Shown: positions 22,591-36,182, numbered from the stretch's first letter. The stretch is DNA of 64,000 nt from Rhynchospora pubera (GCA_028095005.1 CM051462.1:130004752-130068751), one strand, 5' to 3'. Program-made: numbers and translations. Notes: a model not told the origin generated them from the letters alone.

Positions 22591-23690
22591 CCAAAGGAAC
22601 ATGAGGAGTTACAAAGACAAGTGCGCGAGTTATTGGACAAGGGTTATGTACATGAGAGCATGAGCCAATGTGTTGTGTCAGCTTTGTTGGTTCCAAAGAA
22701 AGATGGTTCATGGAAGATGTGCATTGACAGTAGAGCTGCTAATAAAATTCCCATCAAGTACCGTTTTTCAATTTCTCAGTTTGATGACCTAATTGACCAA
22801 TTGCATGGAGCAATTGTGTTTTCCAAGATTGACTTGCGGAGCGAGTATCATCAAATCCGGATCCGACCCGGAGATGAATGGAAGACAACTTTCAAAACTC
22901 GAGATGGCCTCTATGAGTGGAAGGTGATGCCATTCGGGTTATTCAATGCACCAAGCACATTCATGCGATTGATGAATCAGATTTTTCATCCTTTTATTGG
23001 TCAATTTGTGATTGTTTATTTTGATGAAATTTTGGTGTGTAATTCTTCCGAGGATCAGCATTTGCAACACTTGCGACAAGTCTTTGAGGTCTTGCGAGTG
23101 CAGAAGTTGTATACCAACACCCAAAAATGTCACTTTTTCACTGGTTAAGTGACATTCCTTGGGTACATAGTGTCTAAGGAAGGTATTCGGATAGATCCAG
23201 CCAAGGTGGAAGCAATCACAAGATGGTCAACATCGATAAACCTCTATGATATTAGGAGCTTTCACGGTCTTGTCTCATTCTATCGAAGGTTCATTCGTAA
23301 TTTCAGCACTATCATTGCTCCTAACACCGACTGTATCAAAGGAAGCAAGTACACCTGGACGAAACAAGCTGAGGAGGCATTTCAATTACTGAATAAAAAG
23401 GTAACTGAAGCACCCGTTCTGGTTTTGCCAAATTTTGAGGAGATTTTTGAGGTGCACAGTGATGCATCTGGTGTGGGTATTGGTGGTGTTTTGAGTCAGA
23501 AGGGTAGACCAGTGGTATTTTTTATTGAGAAACTAAATGAGGTCAGGGTCAAGTACTCTACTTATGATATGGAATTTTATGCCATAGTAAGAAGTCTCGA
23601 GTACTGGCGGTACTACTTCATTTCCAAGGATTTTGTTCTATACTCTTATCATGAAGCATTGAAGTACACAACGGGCAACACAAGCTGAAG
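22576..23690 (+). pseudogene. Reverse transcriptase / RNase H region, broken
   Basis: RT motifs MCIDSRAANK, KIDLRSEYHQIR and MPFGLFNAP are readable. The catalytic box reads YFDE at 23017-23028, whereas the family has two aspartates there, and the DLRSGY glycine is Glu here. An in-frame stop lies at 23146-23148 between RT and the connection domain. RNase H follows (VHSDASGVGIGGVL; VRVKYSTYDMEFYA), and the frame is lost near 23670-23690. Confidence 0.8.
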
Positions 23691-25107
23691 CCAAGACATG
23701 CCAAATGGGTTGAGTTTTATAGGCTTTCAATTTCTCTATTAAACACAAGGCTGAAGTATTGAACCAGGTAGCAGATGCATTGAGTCGGAGGTACTCACTA
23801 ATAACAACTATGCAGGTTCAAGTGAATGAGTTTGATGTATTCAAGGAGTTATATGGAGATGATCCTGATTTTGCAGATATCTGGCAGTAATACAAATCGG
23901 GTCCTTTTCATCATTTTATTTGACAAGAGGGCTTTTTTTCAAAGGTAACCGCATTTGTGTTTCTAAAATCTCGTTGAGGGAGGCAGTTATCACGAAAGGA
24001 CATGCTGAAGGACTTGCATGGCATTTTGGAGTTGATAAAACACTTGCGTGGTTTCAAGACCAGTTTTATTGGCCTAGGTTGGATAGAGATGTAGCTCGAT
24101 TTGTGGGGAGATGCATGACTTGTAGACTGGCCAAAACACGAGGAACCAATGCGTATCTATATCAACCTCTACCCATCCCAGTAGCTCCTTGGGAACATAT
24201 CAGTCTCGACTTTGTTCTCGGACTACCCAGAACCCAGAGAAATAAGGATTTGATCATGGTAGTGGTGGACCGGTTCTCCAAGATGGCGCACTTCATTGCT
24301 TGTAACAAAATTTTTTATGCTTCGCAGGTAGCTCGTTTGTTTTTGCAGAAAATTGTCAGATTGCATGGTGTGCCCAAAATAATCATCTCGGATCGAGATT
24401 TGAAGTTTGTAATTCACTTTTGGTGTACTCTCTGGCGAAAGTTGGGCACTCAGCTGCTGTTTAGCTCATCCCATCATCCTCAAACTGATGGACAAACAAA
24501 GGTGGTCAATCGAAGTCTGGGAAATCTATGGAGGAGCCTAGTTGGTGACAATCCACGTCAATGGGATCTCACTTTATCTCAAACTGAATTTGCATACAAC
24601 CGATCACAAAGTTGGACTACTGGAAAAAGTCCATTTGAGGTTGTGTATGGATTCAACCCAATAACACCTCTCGAGCTCACACCATTGCCTGTCTAGCGTC
24701 AATTCAGTGGTGATGCAGAAGAACATGCTGAACACATCAAGCAAGTACACTCACAGGTTCGAGCTCAGATTGGAAAATCTAACAAAAAGTACAAGGAGCG
24801 AGCAGACAAACATCGCAAGAAGGTGGTGTTTAAAGAAGGAGATCTAGTATAGATTCATTTGAGAAAGGCACACTTTCCAACTGGCAGGTATGACAAACTA
24901 CACCCTTGAGCCGATGGACCATTTCGAATGCTCGAAAGGATCATTGACAATGCATACAAGGTGGACTTGCCAGGTGAATATAATGTCTCGGGGACCTTTA
25001 ATGTGGCAGATCTATCCCCATACATTACTGACATCGAAAAAGAGAAATCTGAAGCAAAGGATGAAGTGGCAGATTCGAGGACGAATCTTTTGCTTAGGAG
25101 GGGAGAA
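23690..25107 (+). pseudogene. Integrase and C-terminal region, broken
   Basis: The HHCC zinc-binding segment (GHAEGLAWHF... CMTC, about 23997-24123) and a DDE-type core (SLDFVLGL, SDRDLKF) are visible. The third catalytic residue, normally Glu in the GQTE motif, is Lys (AAG at 24499-24501). Stops occur near 23890, 24694, 24850 and 24907. The C-terminal DLSPYI segment is recognisable. Confidence 0.8.
25096..25107 (+). other. Polypurine tract of the Ty3 element
   Basis: AGGAGGGGAGAA directly precedes the 3' LTR, as expected for the second-strand primer. Confidence 0.8.
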
Positions 25108-25410
25108 TGATGGATGAAGACAATCTGGGCCGGGCTTTGAAGGCCTTGTATCTTTTCTTTATGCAAAGTAATTAGGTTAATTAATTCCATAAAATGTACT
25201 TACCTAATATGGCTTAATATAAAAAGATGAGGCGTAAATGTAAGAGGAACAGACTTGAAAATTAAAACTTGGCAGCCGCCATTTTTTTGTTTATCCCTTT
25301 TTTTCAATAGAATTGAAATTGATCGATAAAATTTGAGAATCTGTGTGATCTCAATCAAAATCTTTTTTGTTCGTATTTTTTCATTGTCTTTCTCTATTGT
25401 TCATGCATCA
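25108..25410 (+). repeat. 3' LTR of the Ty3 element
   Basis: 303 bp from TGATGGATGAAG to CATGCATCA. The better-preserved of the two LTRs; no solo copy of it was seen elsewhere in the window. Confidence 0.8.
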
Positions 25411-27060
25411 AAAATATTATTATCCTGCGCCTCACTCAAATATTTGGCCCTTGCATCGTCTTTAACTAGTTGAACTTTCAAAAGAAAATTAATTATATTC
25501 GTGTTAATCTTAATTAGTTTGAAATTGTATGAATGTGTATTTAAAGTTTCTAACCAAAATAATAACTATTAAAACTGATAAATTGTGTGTTCTGTTTATA
25601 ACAAATTAATAATGAATCTAAAAGTTCAAAACAATAGTATGGCTATAAATGTAACTTCATGGTTATTGGTCATTATTTAAATTCTAAATAGATGGGTGCT
25701 AATTTAAACGAAAAATTGGGTATTACTTTATTTTAAACAAACATCTATTTTGAACTCTCCTGGAGATATTTGCAGGTCAGATGTTCCCAAAATTGAATAT
25801 ATGTTAAATATTCATTAAAGTACAAATGTTTATTATTCATCAGTTGTTTGGAACTGTGGCTGTGTTGATGAAATCGCTCTTTGATTGAGAGAAGATAATA
25901 CAATATAATTGTATGTGCCCGGTGCCACTGCCAGGCCCATGTTGCTTCTTGACCGAATCTAAATAATTTTATCAGTGACTCTATCCGAACTCGTACAAGT
26001 ACAAATTAGGTGGGTGTGAATATAATTTGTTTAGTCTAGTGAATAGTGATTAAGAATTAATGAAATTCATCTTAGTGATATATTATGAATTTGAAATTCG
26101 ACTGTTTTTTTTTTTTTGTAGATTTTTAAAATTGAAAGACACATGGCATTTATCTTTATGTAAAAAAGAGGGGTAAAAAAGTAATTTTCTTTTAAAGATC
26201 TTGATTTTTAAAATTCGAGAGTCCGCAATTTGATTAACATATTGAGTGTCATTTCAGTTCAGGTGTCTCCTTTGCAAGGTAAGATAAGCTAAATTTTTTT
26301 TTTTTGGGGGGGGGGGGACCACTAGGAAAAAATGAGATAGCTGGTTCGAATTTATTTGGAGGTTAATTAACGTTCTTGGCACAAATTATTTGTATAATTG
26401 TATTATGTATTATATGATAAAAGAAATCATTTGTTAATAAATTTTGTCTAATTGTGAATTCATCGTAACACTTTGTTTTTTTATTGCCATAGCTAGTGGG
26501 CGTCCAAATGTAATGCCCACTTAATTACTTTCGATGACAAAAGTTTTATATCTCATAAAATTATGATACAACTTAAAATTATGTTATTGGTCGTTAAGGA
26601 TCATTCCAATATTATTTTGTTGGAATTTCTGGATAAATACACTAGTGCTCAATAGAATTTTTCTGGTAGCGGCCTAAGGGCAGCATTTTATATTTTTATG
26701 CACATGAGCTTTACTTCATAACCCAAATGTTTGTACATAAAGAGTCCTACCCCTACTATATTATAATATTATGTATATCAGGTCCCTACTTAAAATTTTC
26801 AATTTTACATAAGGTATCTTCTAATCATGCATTTTAATATATTGCTCTCTTAATTTAATCTTATATCATGAGTCTGTATCTCTGTTGCTCCTTTTCCCGT
26901 AATAGGAAATTTAAGGAGATAACGGCATATGCCTATACGGGAGTTGCATTCTTTTTATTATTTATTTTCTAAAAAAAATATATAGAACATGGATGGCATC
27001 AACTGATAGTTACAATTCTGTTTTTCTCTCTTTCTCTTAATTAGTACCATTATGAGCCCT
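25411..27060. other. Intergenic upstream of the HKT gene
   Basis: AT-rich, with a (T)12(G)12 junction near 26294-26317. No other gene or transposon structure recognised. Confidence 0.45.
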
Positions 27061-27068
27061 ACCTCGCC

Positions 27069-27124
27069 TATAAATTAGCTCAGATCTCCTGGCACCATTA
27101 AACCAACTCTTCTCTCTCTCTCTC
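27069..27124 (+). promoter_or_regulatory. TATA box and CT-rich leader of the HKT gene
   Basis: TATAAAT at 27069-27075 lies about 65 bases before the ATG, and a (CT)n tract at 27107-27124 follows, as in many plant 5' untranslated leaders. The true start site is inferred. Confidence 0.6.
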
Positions 27125-27139
27125 GTCCACAAGCAACTC

Positions 27140-29372
27140 ATGGCTATCTCACTCAACCCCTTTAGTGGCGGTTTCAATGCAATTATACTAATAAGGATTC
27201 AGAGCTTTGCACGTGCAAGCCGGTACATGTTGAGGCTGATTATGTTCATGTACCATTTCATCTCAATCCATGTGCATCCATTTTGGATCCAGTTCTTCTA
27301 TTTTATCATCATTGATCTTTTAGGGTCTCTTCTCTTAATGGTACTAAAACCCACTGATCCTGATTTCAGTCCCCGCTATGTAGACATGTTTTTCCTGTCC
27401 ACCTCAGCCCTAACTGTTTCGGGCCTATCCACTGTAGCAATGGAGAGGTTGTCTAGCTCCCAAATTGTAGTATTTTCCCTTCTAATGCTTGTAGGAGGGG
27501 AAGTCTTTGTCTCAATGTTATGTGTTTTCTGTCGTTCTGCTAAGTCAAGCGTAGCAGAGCTTACTGTGAACCGGGTTAATTCGGTTCGAATTGAGCTTGA
27601 GACCATTGATTCAGTCAGCACAGTTGAGCGAATTGAATCTGGTACAGATATAAGTGTTAAGGATTTTTTGCGTAGAGGCTCTCTCAAGTACTTGGGGTTG
27701 GTTATCGTGGCATATTGGGTTTTCTTTCATGTGACAGGTTTTATAGCATGTCTAGTGTACTTATTTACAATCTCGAGTTCAAAAGAGGTTTTAAGAGGGA
27801 AAGGAATCAATTTAGGTTTATTTGCATTTTCAACTACCGTTTCCTCCTTTGCAAATGGTGGTTTAATAGCCACAAATGAGAATATGGCTATATTCGTAAA
27901 GAATTCTGGTCTTCTGTTATTTCAAATTGTGCTTGTTCTAGCTGGAAACACACTATTCCCAGTATTTCTAAGGGGAACTATTTGGGTAATTAAGTGTTTC
28001 ACAAAAAATGAAGAGCTCGACTGTATGATAAAAAGTCCAAAAGACATCAAATTCGACCATCTGTTAACAAATCTAGGTACCTTCTTTCGGTCAATTACGG
28101 TGCTTGGTATGATAGCCTTCGTGACCACGCTCTTTTGCGCAATGGACTGGAGACATCCAGTATTTAGTGGCCTTAATTCGTATCAGAAAATTGTCGCCGC
28201 GCTGTTCATGGGTGTCAATGCGAGGCATGCTGGAGAGAACTCTGTCGATCCCTCTCTCATCTCCCCGGCTGTTTTACTATTTATTATATTTATGATGTAA
28301 GTTGATCTCTTATTAATTAAAATTTTTAAATTTTAATTTATTTGTATTCTTGTCAGTTATCTTGTGCAGTATGTGTGGTATATTTGATGAATTGTTGATG
28401 ATCAGGTATTTACCTTCTTCGGCTACCTTCTTGCCTTTGAAGGAAGATGAGGAGGAGAGAAGTGTTGAACCAAAGGAAAATTCTAGGGGAATCACGATAA
28501 TTACAAAAATTCTATTATTGCCCCAAGTTGTATGCGTAATTATTTTTGTAATTGTGGCATGCATAATTGAGAGAAGAAGGCTACAATTAGATCCGCTCAA
28601 CTTCTCCGCCCTTAATGTCATTTTTGAGGTTGTCAGGTATAAATTAAATGTTTTCTCCCTTAATGTTTTGTCATTTTTTTATGGCCTTTTTATTTACTTT
28701 CAACATGAATGGATCATAATTATACACCATGGGTTGGCTTTCTAATTGATTGAGATATGTATTAGTTGTTTGATTTGTCCGTCCTTCATTATATATATTC
28801 ACATAATCTTTAATGAAACATGTATTTATTGATTGCTTCGGTTTGCATGTATAGTCTTGATGTGTAGTACTAGTTGCTGGAATAGCAGGTCCCATAATAG
28901 TGTTAATAAGGGAAAAGAATTAGCAAATTAAACACTATATATAAGTATATACATTATAATGTATAACTATGAACGGTTGTTTACTAATAAACTAGACTAT
29001 GCATTACGAGCCTCTACAACATACCAGTAGTCCGGTGCAACTCTCTGCGTCCAATATTAATTAATTACATCACATAAAATGTAATTTTGTTAAGTGAAAA
29101 ATGAAGAAATTAAAAATCTAATGACTGAAAATCTAAATGAAATGCAATTCTTTTTATTGTGCAGTGCATATGGAAATGTTGGGATATCAACAGGATATGC
29201 TTGTTCCAGACTACAAAAGTTGCATCCAGACATGAGCTGCGTCGACCAGCCATACAGTTTTGCTGGCTGGTGGAGTGATGGAGGAAAGCTCCTGATAGCA
29301 TTCGTCATGCTTTATGGAAGACTAAAAAAATTTAGTGAGAAAAATGGCAAGGCTTGGACATTGAAAGGATAA
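27140..29372 (+). CDS. HKT: HKT-type sodium/potassium transporter, three exons
   Basis: Plasma-membrane cation transporter of the plant HKT (Trk/Ktr) family, which retrieves Na+ from the xylem or carries Na+/K+ depending on the member. Exons are 27140-28296, 28406-28636 and 29165-29372, with GT-AG junctions in frame and a predicted 531 residues, close to the usual 500-550. Four membrane-pore-membrane repeats are visible. The selectivity positions are Ser94 (TVSGL), Gly241 (FANGGL), Gly365 (NARHAGE) and Gly469 (AYGNVG). Ser in the first pore loop fits Na+-selective subfamily 1 members, although rice HKT2;1 also has Ser, so the class needs a tree. The usual Cys in the second loop FANCG is Gly here. 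Both introns fall in the conserved positions near the fourth repeat. No disruption was seen and the gene looks functional. Confidence 0.93.
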
Positions 29373-29495
29373 TTTTTGACTAATTTCTTGTACGAGATCG
29401 AGGCGTACTCGTATCTAAAGATCAATCTCAAAAGATAGATAAGATAAGTAATATGCACAGAAGCTTGTTAATTTTGTTTGTTTGTTCCCTTGGAA

Positions 29496-29581
<86 letters not shown>

Positions 29582-32218
29582 TAATTAATACTATCCACTG
29601 AGGATTCATGAATCCGTTGATTTATAATTGTATATTGAATTGATCTTATATCCAAAATGCTTGTTATTTTTTTTGGTTTGAAATCCGGCTTCAAAAAATT
29701 TAATTCATGTTAGATTTTCTTGCAAAGTATAAAATTACTGAATTTTTATGATTAATTAAACAATGTTAAATTAATTTGCAATAGTTTGTATCTAATAATG
29801 TTTGATGGAGTATATATCAAACAATTCCAAGCTGTACGAAATTTAATTAGCAAGCCTTAGTCTACTTTTGTAATTATATACTTATTCTAAAAAATTCCAA
29901 ATTGAGCGAAGCAATACATATATTAAGGAATTTCATGTCTTTTATGATTATTTCTCAACTTCAATTTTGCCATTAATTAATTTTACGGTCAGATCGATCA
30001 AAATACATATAAATATGATGTTTTCTTATGTGATTATATTTTGTAAAAGTTTAAATAACGGATAGCAGATTCATAGCCAGCATATTTATGTCATTGCAGA
30101 TGACGAATAACAATTACTTAGCAGGTGTTCGGATCATAATGGAAGCTATCATATGTATATTAGTTCATTTCATTAGATACATATTTTAGTTGAAATTTCA
30201 TATCATATTATATAAAATGCTTGCATATTTTAGATTTTTTTAAAGTAATATACCTAATACATCTTCTAAAGTCCTCTATAGTGCTATTGCACTGTAAATA
30301 AAAAAAAATATATATATATATTTAACTATTAAACCATTAAATGTTGCTAAATAATTAAATAATGCTAATCAAATCACACTCCTTTCATAAGATATTTTAA
30401 CCATGAAATATTAAGTTTGGAATAACTAAAATGCAAAGTTGAAACTTATTTTCTAAATTTCTAAAACAATTTGATATAGGTCGATCAGAATCTATTTGTG
30501 AAAGATACACCCAAAATACTGATGTCGGTTATTAATTTTCCACTAAACAACCACGAAGTTCGCTATATTACTTCCATCAGACAAAAATGCTAAATATACA
30601 ATTTTAATTTAGCACCATAGTGTTTATCAAACTGCACTGCTAAATAGAGGCGAAGCCACATTGTTTTTGGTGGATTCAGGGACCCACTTGAAAAAAAAAT
30701 TCTTTGAGATGTACTAATTAATTTGTAAAAAAAAAGTATAAGAAATCAAGAACCTATCTCAGAATTTTGAAGGACCTAAGTGGGCAAACCGCATTCGATT
30801 TGAATCGCATCGCAAATTCTAAAAAATCGCACAGGAACTCAGGTCGCATTCGTTCCTGGTGAATTGTCTCCTCCCTTCCGTCACAAAGAATTTTATTAAG
30901 AAAAAACTTAGAATAGAATTATTATTTTGGATATATTATTTTAGATTTTGTAATGTTATTATAAATATATTTAATTTCTCATGAATTTTTTTAATGTTAT
31001 ATTATTTCAGAATTGTTTGTTTGAAAATTATTATTATATTATACCTATATTAAACATTATATTGTACATAAACTTTCATAAAAGAAATTATGGACCCTGC
31101 TGACATAAATTTCTAACTACGCCCATGTCGCTAAAGTCTACTATTTAAACCTCCATACTTTATATATACTAACATCAGTGCCCACCCAATATGTGTGGAT
31201 TTTAATATGTAAAAATATTATTTGAAAGATACCTTTAGAACAAAATTCCATTAAATATGACAAGTTCACCCCGGGGGGTTAAGGAATAAAGAGAAAAAAA
31301 ATTACTTAAAGATCATTTATGTAGCCAAACACACTTGAAATAACACTACATAAGCGGCATAAGTTATAACACCTATTTTGATGGTATAACTTGGAAAAAG
31401 TGGGTCCCACACAATAAAAATGAATAAAAAATGAATATATTAGTTATCCTCCCATTAATACCCTCATCTATCCGACTATCCCAAGGGTAACTTTCCCCTC
31501 TACCATTTATTAAGAATATTTTAGTCTATTGATGTATGCATGCATATTTCTTCTTCCTTATTCCATAAACAAGCATCTATTGCATAATTTGACATAAATA
31601 CTTACGTAATCACATATTCCACAACCAAACGCTTTCAGTAATAAGAGTCGCAAGCCAAAGCCAGCTGTAAGGATGAGAGTTGATTATCAGGTTTAGAGTT
31701 CTAGTTATCAGCTAGCAGCTGCTTAAAAGACAGCTAGGAGATAAAAAGCCGTGTATGAGGGTTTATGCTTTCGTTTATGTGGTATTAGCCAGCGTTGAAG
31801 ATTAATAATCCAAGCTTTGAATTGAGTAGCCATCTCCGTAAAACTAATAGGAGTTATAAGTTGGCAGTTAGAAAGCAGAAGCTAAGCAAAGAAGTACTTT
31901 ATATATGAAACTTTTACAGATATATATATGGCTTTTAGTAAATTTATAATAAAAAGTTAAAAACGCATACTGGACGAAAGTTTGGCATTCTTCACTATCC
32001 AATAACTTTATGTAGGCGAGAAATGCAAATACTTAAATAGGACATGCGTGTAATAAAATTCGTATTAAAGTGAAACAGATAATGATGCTCATGTCATTGG
32101 TATGATATATATCTTTTTGTGAGGGTACATATTGGTATGGTACATCTCATATTAATGTTGTATGATACATGATCATCAGATCAGAAGCTACATGTCATCA
32201 GAATATGAATTAATTCAT
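29373..32218. other. Intergenic downstream of the HKT gene
   Basis: The HKT 3' flank followed by AT-rich DNA; apart from the TA tract noted separately, nothing recognised. Open frames through the TA tract are artefacts. Confidence 0.45.
29499..29579. repeat. (TA)n microsatellite, ~80 bp
   Basis: About 40 uninterrupted TA units 130 bases downstream of the HKT stop codon. Likely polymorphic in length. Confidence 0.95.
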
Positions 32219-32221
32219 TAT

Positions 32222-32368
32222 GGGTGTGTTTGGATAGGTGTGGAAAGAAGGGAAGAAGTGAAAAAAAGTATTGGGAAGTGTGTAACTTTGTGAAGAGTTT
32301 GGATTGTTTATAATTTTTTTTTCTTCTTCCTTCTTCTTCTTCTTTCTTCCAACGATCCAAACGCACCC
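32222..32368. mobile_element. GTTTGGAT-family MITE, TAT TSD
   Basis: Starts GGGTGTGTTTGGAT, ends ATCCAAACGCACCC, flanked by TAT at 32219-32221 and 32369-32371. 147 bp, GAAGAAG subfamily with the common core. Confidence 0.85.
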
Positions 32369-32371
32369 TAT

Positions 32372-35300
32372 TATTCCAAGTCAATGTTAGAATTTCATTG
32401 ACAAATCGTACTTGAATCCATAAACAGTACTGATACTTCACTCAGGAGACATTAACATAATATTCATAAATTTTTAACACGCGCATAAACTAATGCAATC
32501 ATCTCCGTAATGCATATGATGAGTGAGGAAAATGCGTAACTTCCTCAACTGAAAGTTTTATTATCTTTGATTGTATTTAACTCAAATACGTACAACTTTA
32601 TTTTTAGTTCTTATCTGCACAATCGTGCCCTTGATATAATTATTGCATAAATAGCCTTCAAAAGAATAAAGGTATATACATTCCGTAAGTGCAGTAGTTA
32701 AGTGGATCAATTGATAGATACAGAGTTGTATTTATACGTACCTTGCTGTAGGATACCTCATAGTCGTAGTAACAAAAATTTCCTCAACAATTGAGCAAAC
32801 AAAGCATGATTTCACAAATGCCATTACTTCCAAGTCAAACGAGCTCGATAAGTTCCCTAACTGAGCACAAATTAATTTAAATTTCAAGCCATGCATGTTG
32901 AAGAAATGAATCTAAAATAAACTTGGCGGAGGCTGTTAGAGTTCGGAAAAAAAAAAAAATAAATGAATCTGAAATTTAAAAGATAATAACAATGATAAAT
33001 GCATGTCATGAGCGGCGCCGGATTTCCTGTGCCAAACTTTCAAAAAAAAATCTACAAGTCAAGAAATGGTAGCCGTAAACATAGGTATATAAATCACAGA
33101 GAGGGATAGGTGCTCAGAAATCAGTTATGTTGAGGCCTGGGTCCTTAAAGGTAAAATTCATTCTGTTTTATTTTTGGTTGGCCAATTTTTTTTTGGTTTT
33201 ATGCTAACAAAATTTGATATTTATAGGTACAAACAACGAAATGATAAGCTTAATTTATTAGATAATTAAAATCGCTAAGATAGTTAGTTAATAAGGAAAG
33301 TGCAGGGATAGCCAGATAGAGGACTATAAATGCTTCAATTAATCAGGCTAAATGAAAGAGACAAACTTACTAACACACATGACATAAATGTACAAAATGC
33401 ACATAATTAAACCATTGTCTTTTTTCACCAATAATGTTCTTATAAAATGGGAATTTGGATATAATGGCCGCTTGTCATCTTTTATCAAACCGAAACTAAA
33501 AAAGAAGAATATTTTTTTTGAAGATAAATTAATGGGGTTAAACTCTTCAATTTATTTCGAAATTAAATGTAACAAAGAACCATTGAGCCAGATTTTGACC
33601 TCCATATTTAAGATGCATTTGCTCTTTTCTATTAGAAAGATGAATATTTCCCTATCAAATTTCAATAGGAGACGATATATCTGTCTCAGCTACATAGCCC
33701 ACAAAAAGATCCATATATACGCATTTGTAGTTTCGTACGTAATTCCTTCCTTTTTGGGGAAGTATTATAACTTATAAGAGACGAAACTTACAATGTAGCT
33801 AGCTATACACCTCTTCGTTATGAGAATCTCTCTCTAGGAAGAAGTTGAAATAACGCCTGAGGAAGATTCGCGGCTGATTCACATTTTGTCTGGTGTGTGA
33901 AAACAGAGAAAAAAAGCTACATGGGTTAGCTAAGAGGTCCCTACGGAGAATGGTTTCTCTATATATACACCTTCGCTGCTTCACGGAAACCTAATGCATA
34001 CAAAAACCGAGTCTTTCTCACGTGGAGTACTATGATTTGCTAATTTAGTCTCAAACAACTTTGGAAGTCAAACAACCATTTCTTTACATGATTTTCTCTA
34101 AGGTCACATTATAGCAGCCCCCAAAGGTTATAGATTAGTAAGGACCAATTACCAAATTATACTATGATTATGTTTAATGTAATATTACAGCTTTCTTCAA
34201 AAATGCCCCCATTAATAAAGGGCACATCTTACTTTGTATTGCTGAACTAACTTGGTTGATTCAGAATATTTGAAATTCCAGGACATTATAGGAATATAAT
34301 AATCCAGAAATATTTTTCACCCTAAACTCGTCTCATATATACCATGGGCTAGTTTACACAAATTTTGTCTACACTTATTATTATTAGCATTTATAAATAA
34401 CATAAAATTATGCAAATTATCAATCTTTAATGTTGGTACTTAAACAAATTAAAAAAATGATATATTTAAATAAGTAACGATGCTTGTGTGGAAGAAGTCT
34501 GCAAAATTTGCTTGTACCCGGTAACCAAGAGAGAAGAATACAGAATGATAGATTCTTAATTAATACAAAAGGTCTCTTGGGCAGAGTGGTCTAGATGAGC
34601 CGAATCGTTCCTTAATAGAAAAATGAAAACAAACATATTCAGTATTTAACTTCTAGAGATCCTTCCAAGGTTTAATATTTTAATGCATTATTGGCCCTAA
34701 GGTTTAATATTTTAATACATTATTGACACCAACTAGTTAATAAAAGTAATCAATTATTGATGGGTGGCGCGCATAATGAGGCTGAAATTTTATTTGATCA
34801 TGCCCGTACCTATCAGAAAATTTTGAGCGACCAACTTGTGTTAAGATTCACGTCAAAAGAGCAAAAAGAAATCTAACGGATGGCCTTGTAGTAAACGTAA
34901 ACATGAATAGAAGGGGAAAAAGGAGAATCATGAATATTCGGCGGTGATGGCTGGTCACCTGAATAAAATAGTAACAGAATCCTTTGATTAAGCTGCCTGT
35001 ATGAATCTTTCGGTCAGCGATGCAGTTTTAGCATTTATGCGGTGACAACCTCTACTTTATGCTATTTTAACTAAGAATTATTTTAGATGCTCCATTTTTT
35101 TCCCGAAAGTGAAAAAGAATAGTTGACTCCTTTGACTAAGAATTTTCACTAGATGAAATTACAAAAATGAAAATTAGACTATATTTATTTAGTTTGTCCT
35201 CAAAAAACTTGATCGCATATTAGGATTACTGCAATTGCTTTTATGTCCAATTAACTGTGTCCATTTAAACTATTGAGAATTAAGCAGAAGGTGAACTCAC

Positions 35301-35835
35301 AGAATTTGGAAGTTTGGATGTTATCCAAATAGAGAAGTTCAAAATGTACCAATGATAAAAATGATCGAACCCGATAAAATTGAAATAAGACGTGCATTTT
35401 GAACTGATAAATTTAAAGAGTTTTGTTTTCATCCATTATAACCAGAAGCTAATAACGATTTGACGTTATTAGCAATTAATCAGATATAAGACATAATGAC
35501 GTTGTTCATATGTTTTGGTTATAAATCCATTATAAATTATCTAATATATTAATTAATGTTGAACAAATTGCAAACACAACTTTTGTCTGTTGTATGCAGA
35601 AATTACTATGGTTTTGTGGACCATGCTGAACAATTCAAATATTGGGGTTAACTACACTGTTATTGAAACTCTAAACATGGTTACCAAGTAAGCATAGTAT
35701 TAAAAATCTCAATTATTGACAATAAACAAAAGTTCATAATTGAGGAGGGTAGTAGTGGAGGTACTTACCATGATTAGAATATCGTAATGTACACGCCATT
35801 TTTATTCGTTGTCTGATTGGAATTCCCAATCTTGA
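32372..35835. other. Intergenic, mostly unrecognised
   Basis: AT-rich. A tandem doubling of AAGGTTTAATATTTTAAT(G/A)CATTATTG occurs at about 34667-34727. A 129-codon frame at 33388-33777 shows no recognisable family and typical noncoding composition. Confidence 0.45.
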
Positions 35836-35843
35836 CCCGTGAG

Positions 35844-36182
35844 TAGGGGTGTCAATTTGGTACCGTTTCGAACGTTTCCGTTCCGTTCCGTCCGGAACGG
35901 AACGGAAACGGAAGGAAAATTGGTTACGTTTTCAGAAACGGAACGAAAACGGAACAGGTGGTATTGCACGTTAATGTTCCGTTTTACCGAAAAATGACTG
36001 AAATCAATGGAAAATAGGCTGAAATCAGTGAAAAATGAGGAACGGAACGGCTAAACGGAACAGTTTCTGTTCCGTTTTACGAAACGGAACGGAAACGGAA
36101 CGAATTTCATTTCCGCGTGTTGGAACGGAACGGAAAACGGAACACCCTGTTCCGCTTCCGTCTTTAACGTTTGACACCCCTA
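35844..36182. mobile_element. hAT-type MITE with perfect TIR and 8-bp TSD
   Basis: The ends are a perfect 12-base inverted repeat, TAGGGGTGTCAA / TTGACACCCCTA. Identical CCCGTGAG flanks lie at 35836-35843 and 36183-36190. The interior is packed with ACGGAAC / GTTCCGT words in both orientations. 339 bp, noncoding. The perfect duplication suggests a fairly recent insertion; related copies are at 8474-8789 and probably 5775-6052. Confidence 0.9.

Larger units (their letters stand above)
20554..25410 (+). mobile_element. Ty3/gypsy retrotransposon, decayed but with both LTRs
   Basis: It has an LTR at each end (TG...CA), a primer-binding site, a gag-protease-RT-RNase H-integrase order typical of Ty3/gypsy, and a polypurine tract. 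The flanks GAAAT (20549-20553) and AAAAT (25411-25415) look like a 5-base duplication with one change. The reading frame is broken many times. The IDGGS-type protease motif and integrase style resemble plant chromovirus relatives, but I see no chromodomain and do not assign a clade. Confidence 0.85.

Noticed and set aside
29415..29694. Open frames coding alternating Tyr-Ile
   Set aside because: Translation of a (TA)n microsatellite.
33388..33777. 129-codon open frame
   Set aside because: No recognisable domain, AT-driven composition, and no splice or promoter context supporting a gene.
34571..34610. Possible tRNA or SINE head (TTGGGCAGAGTGGTCTAG)
   Set aside because: No matching box B within the expected distance and no duplication.
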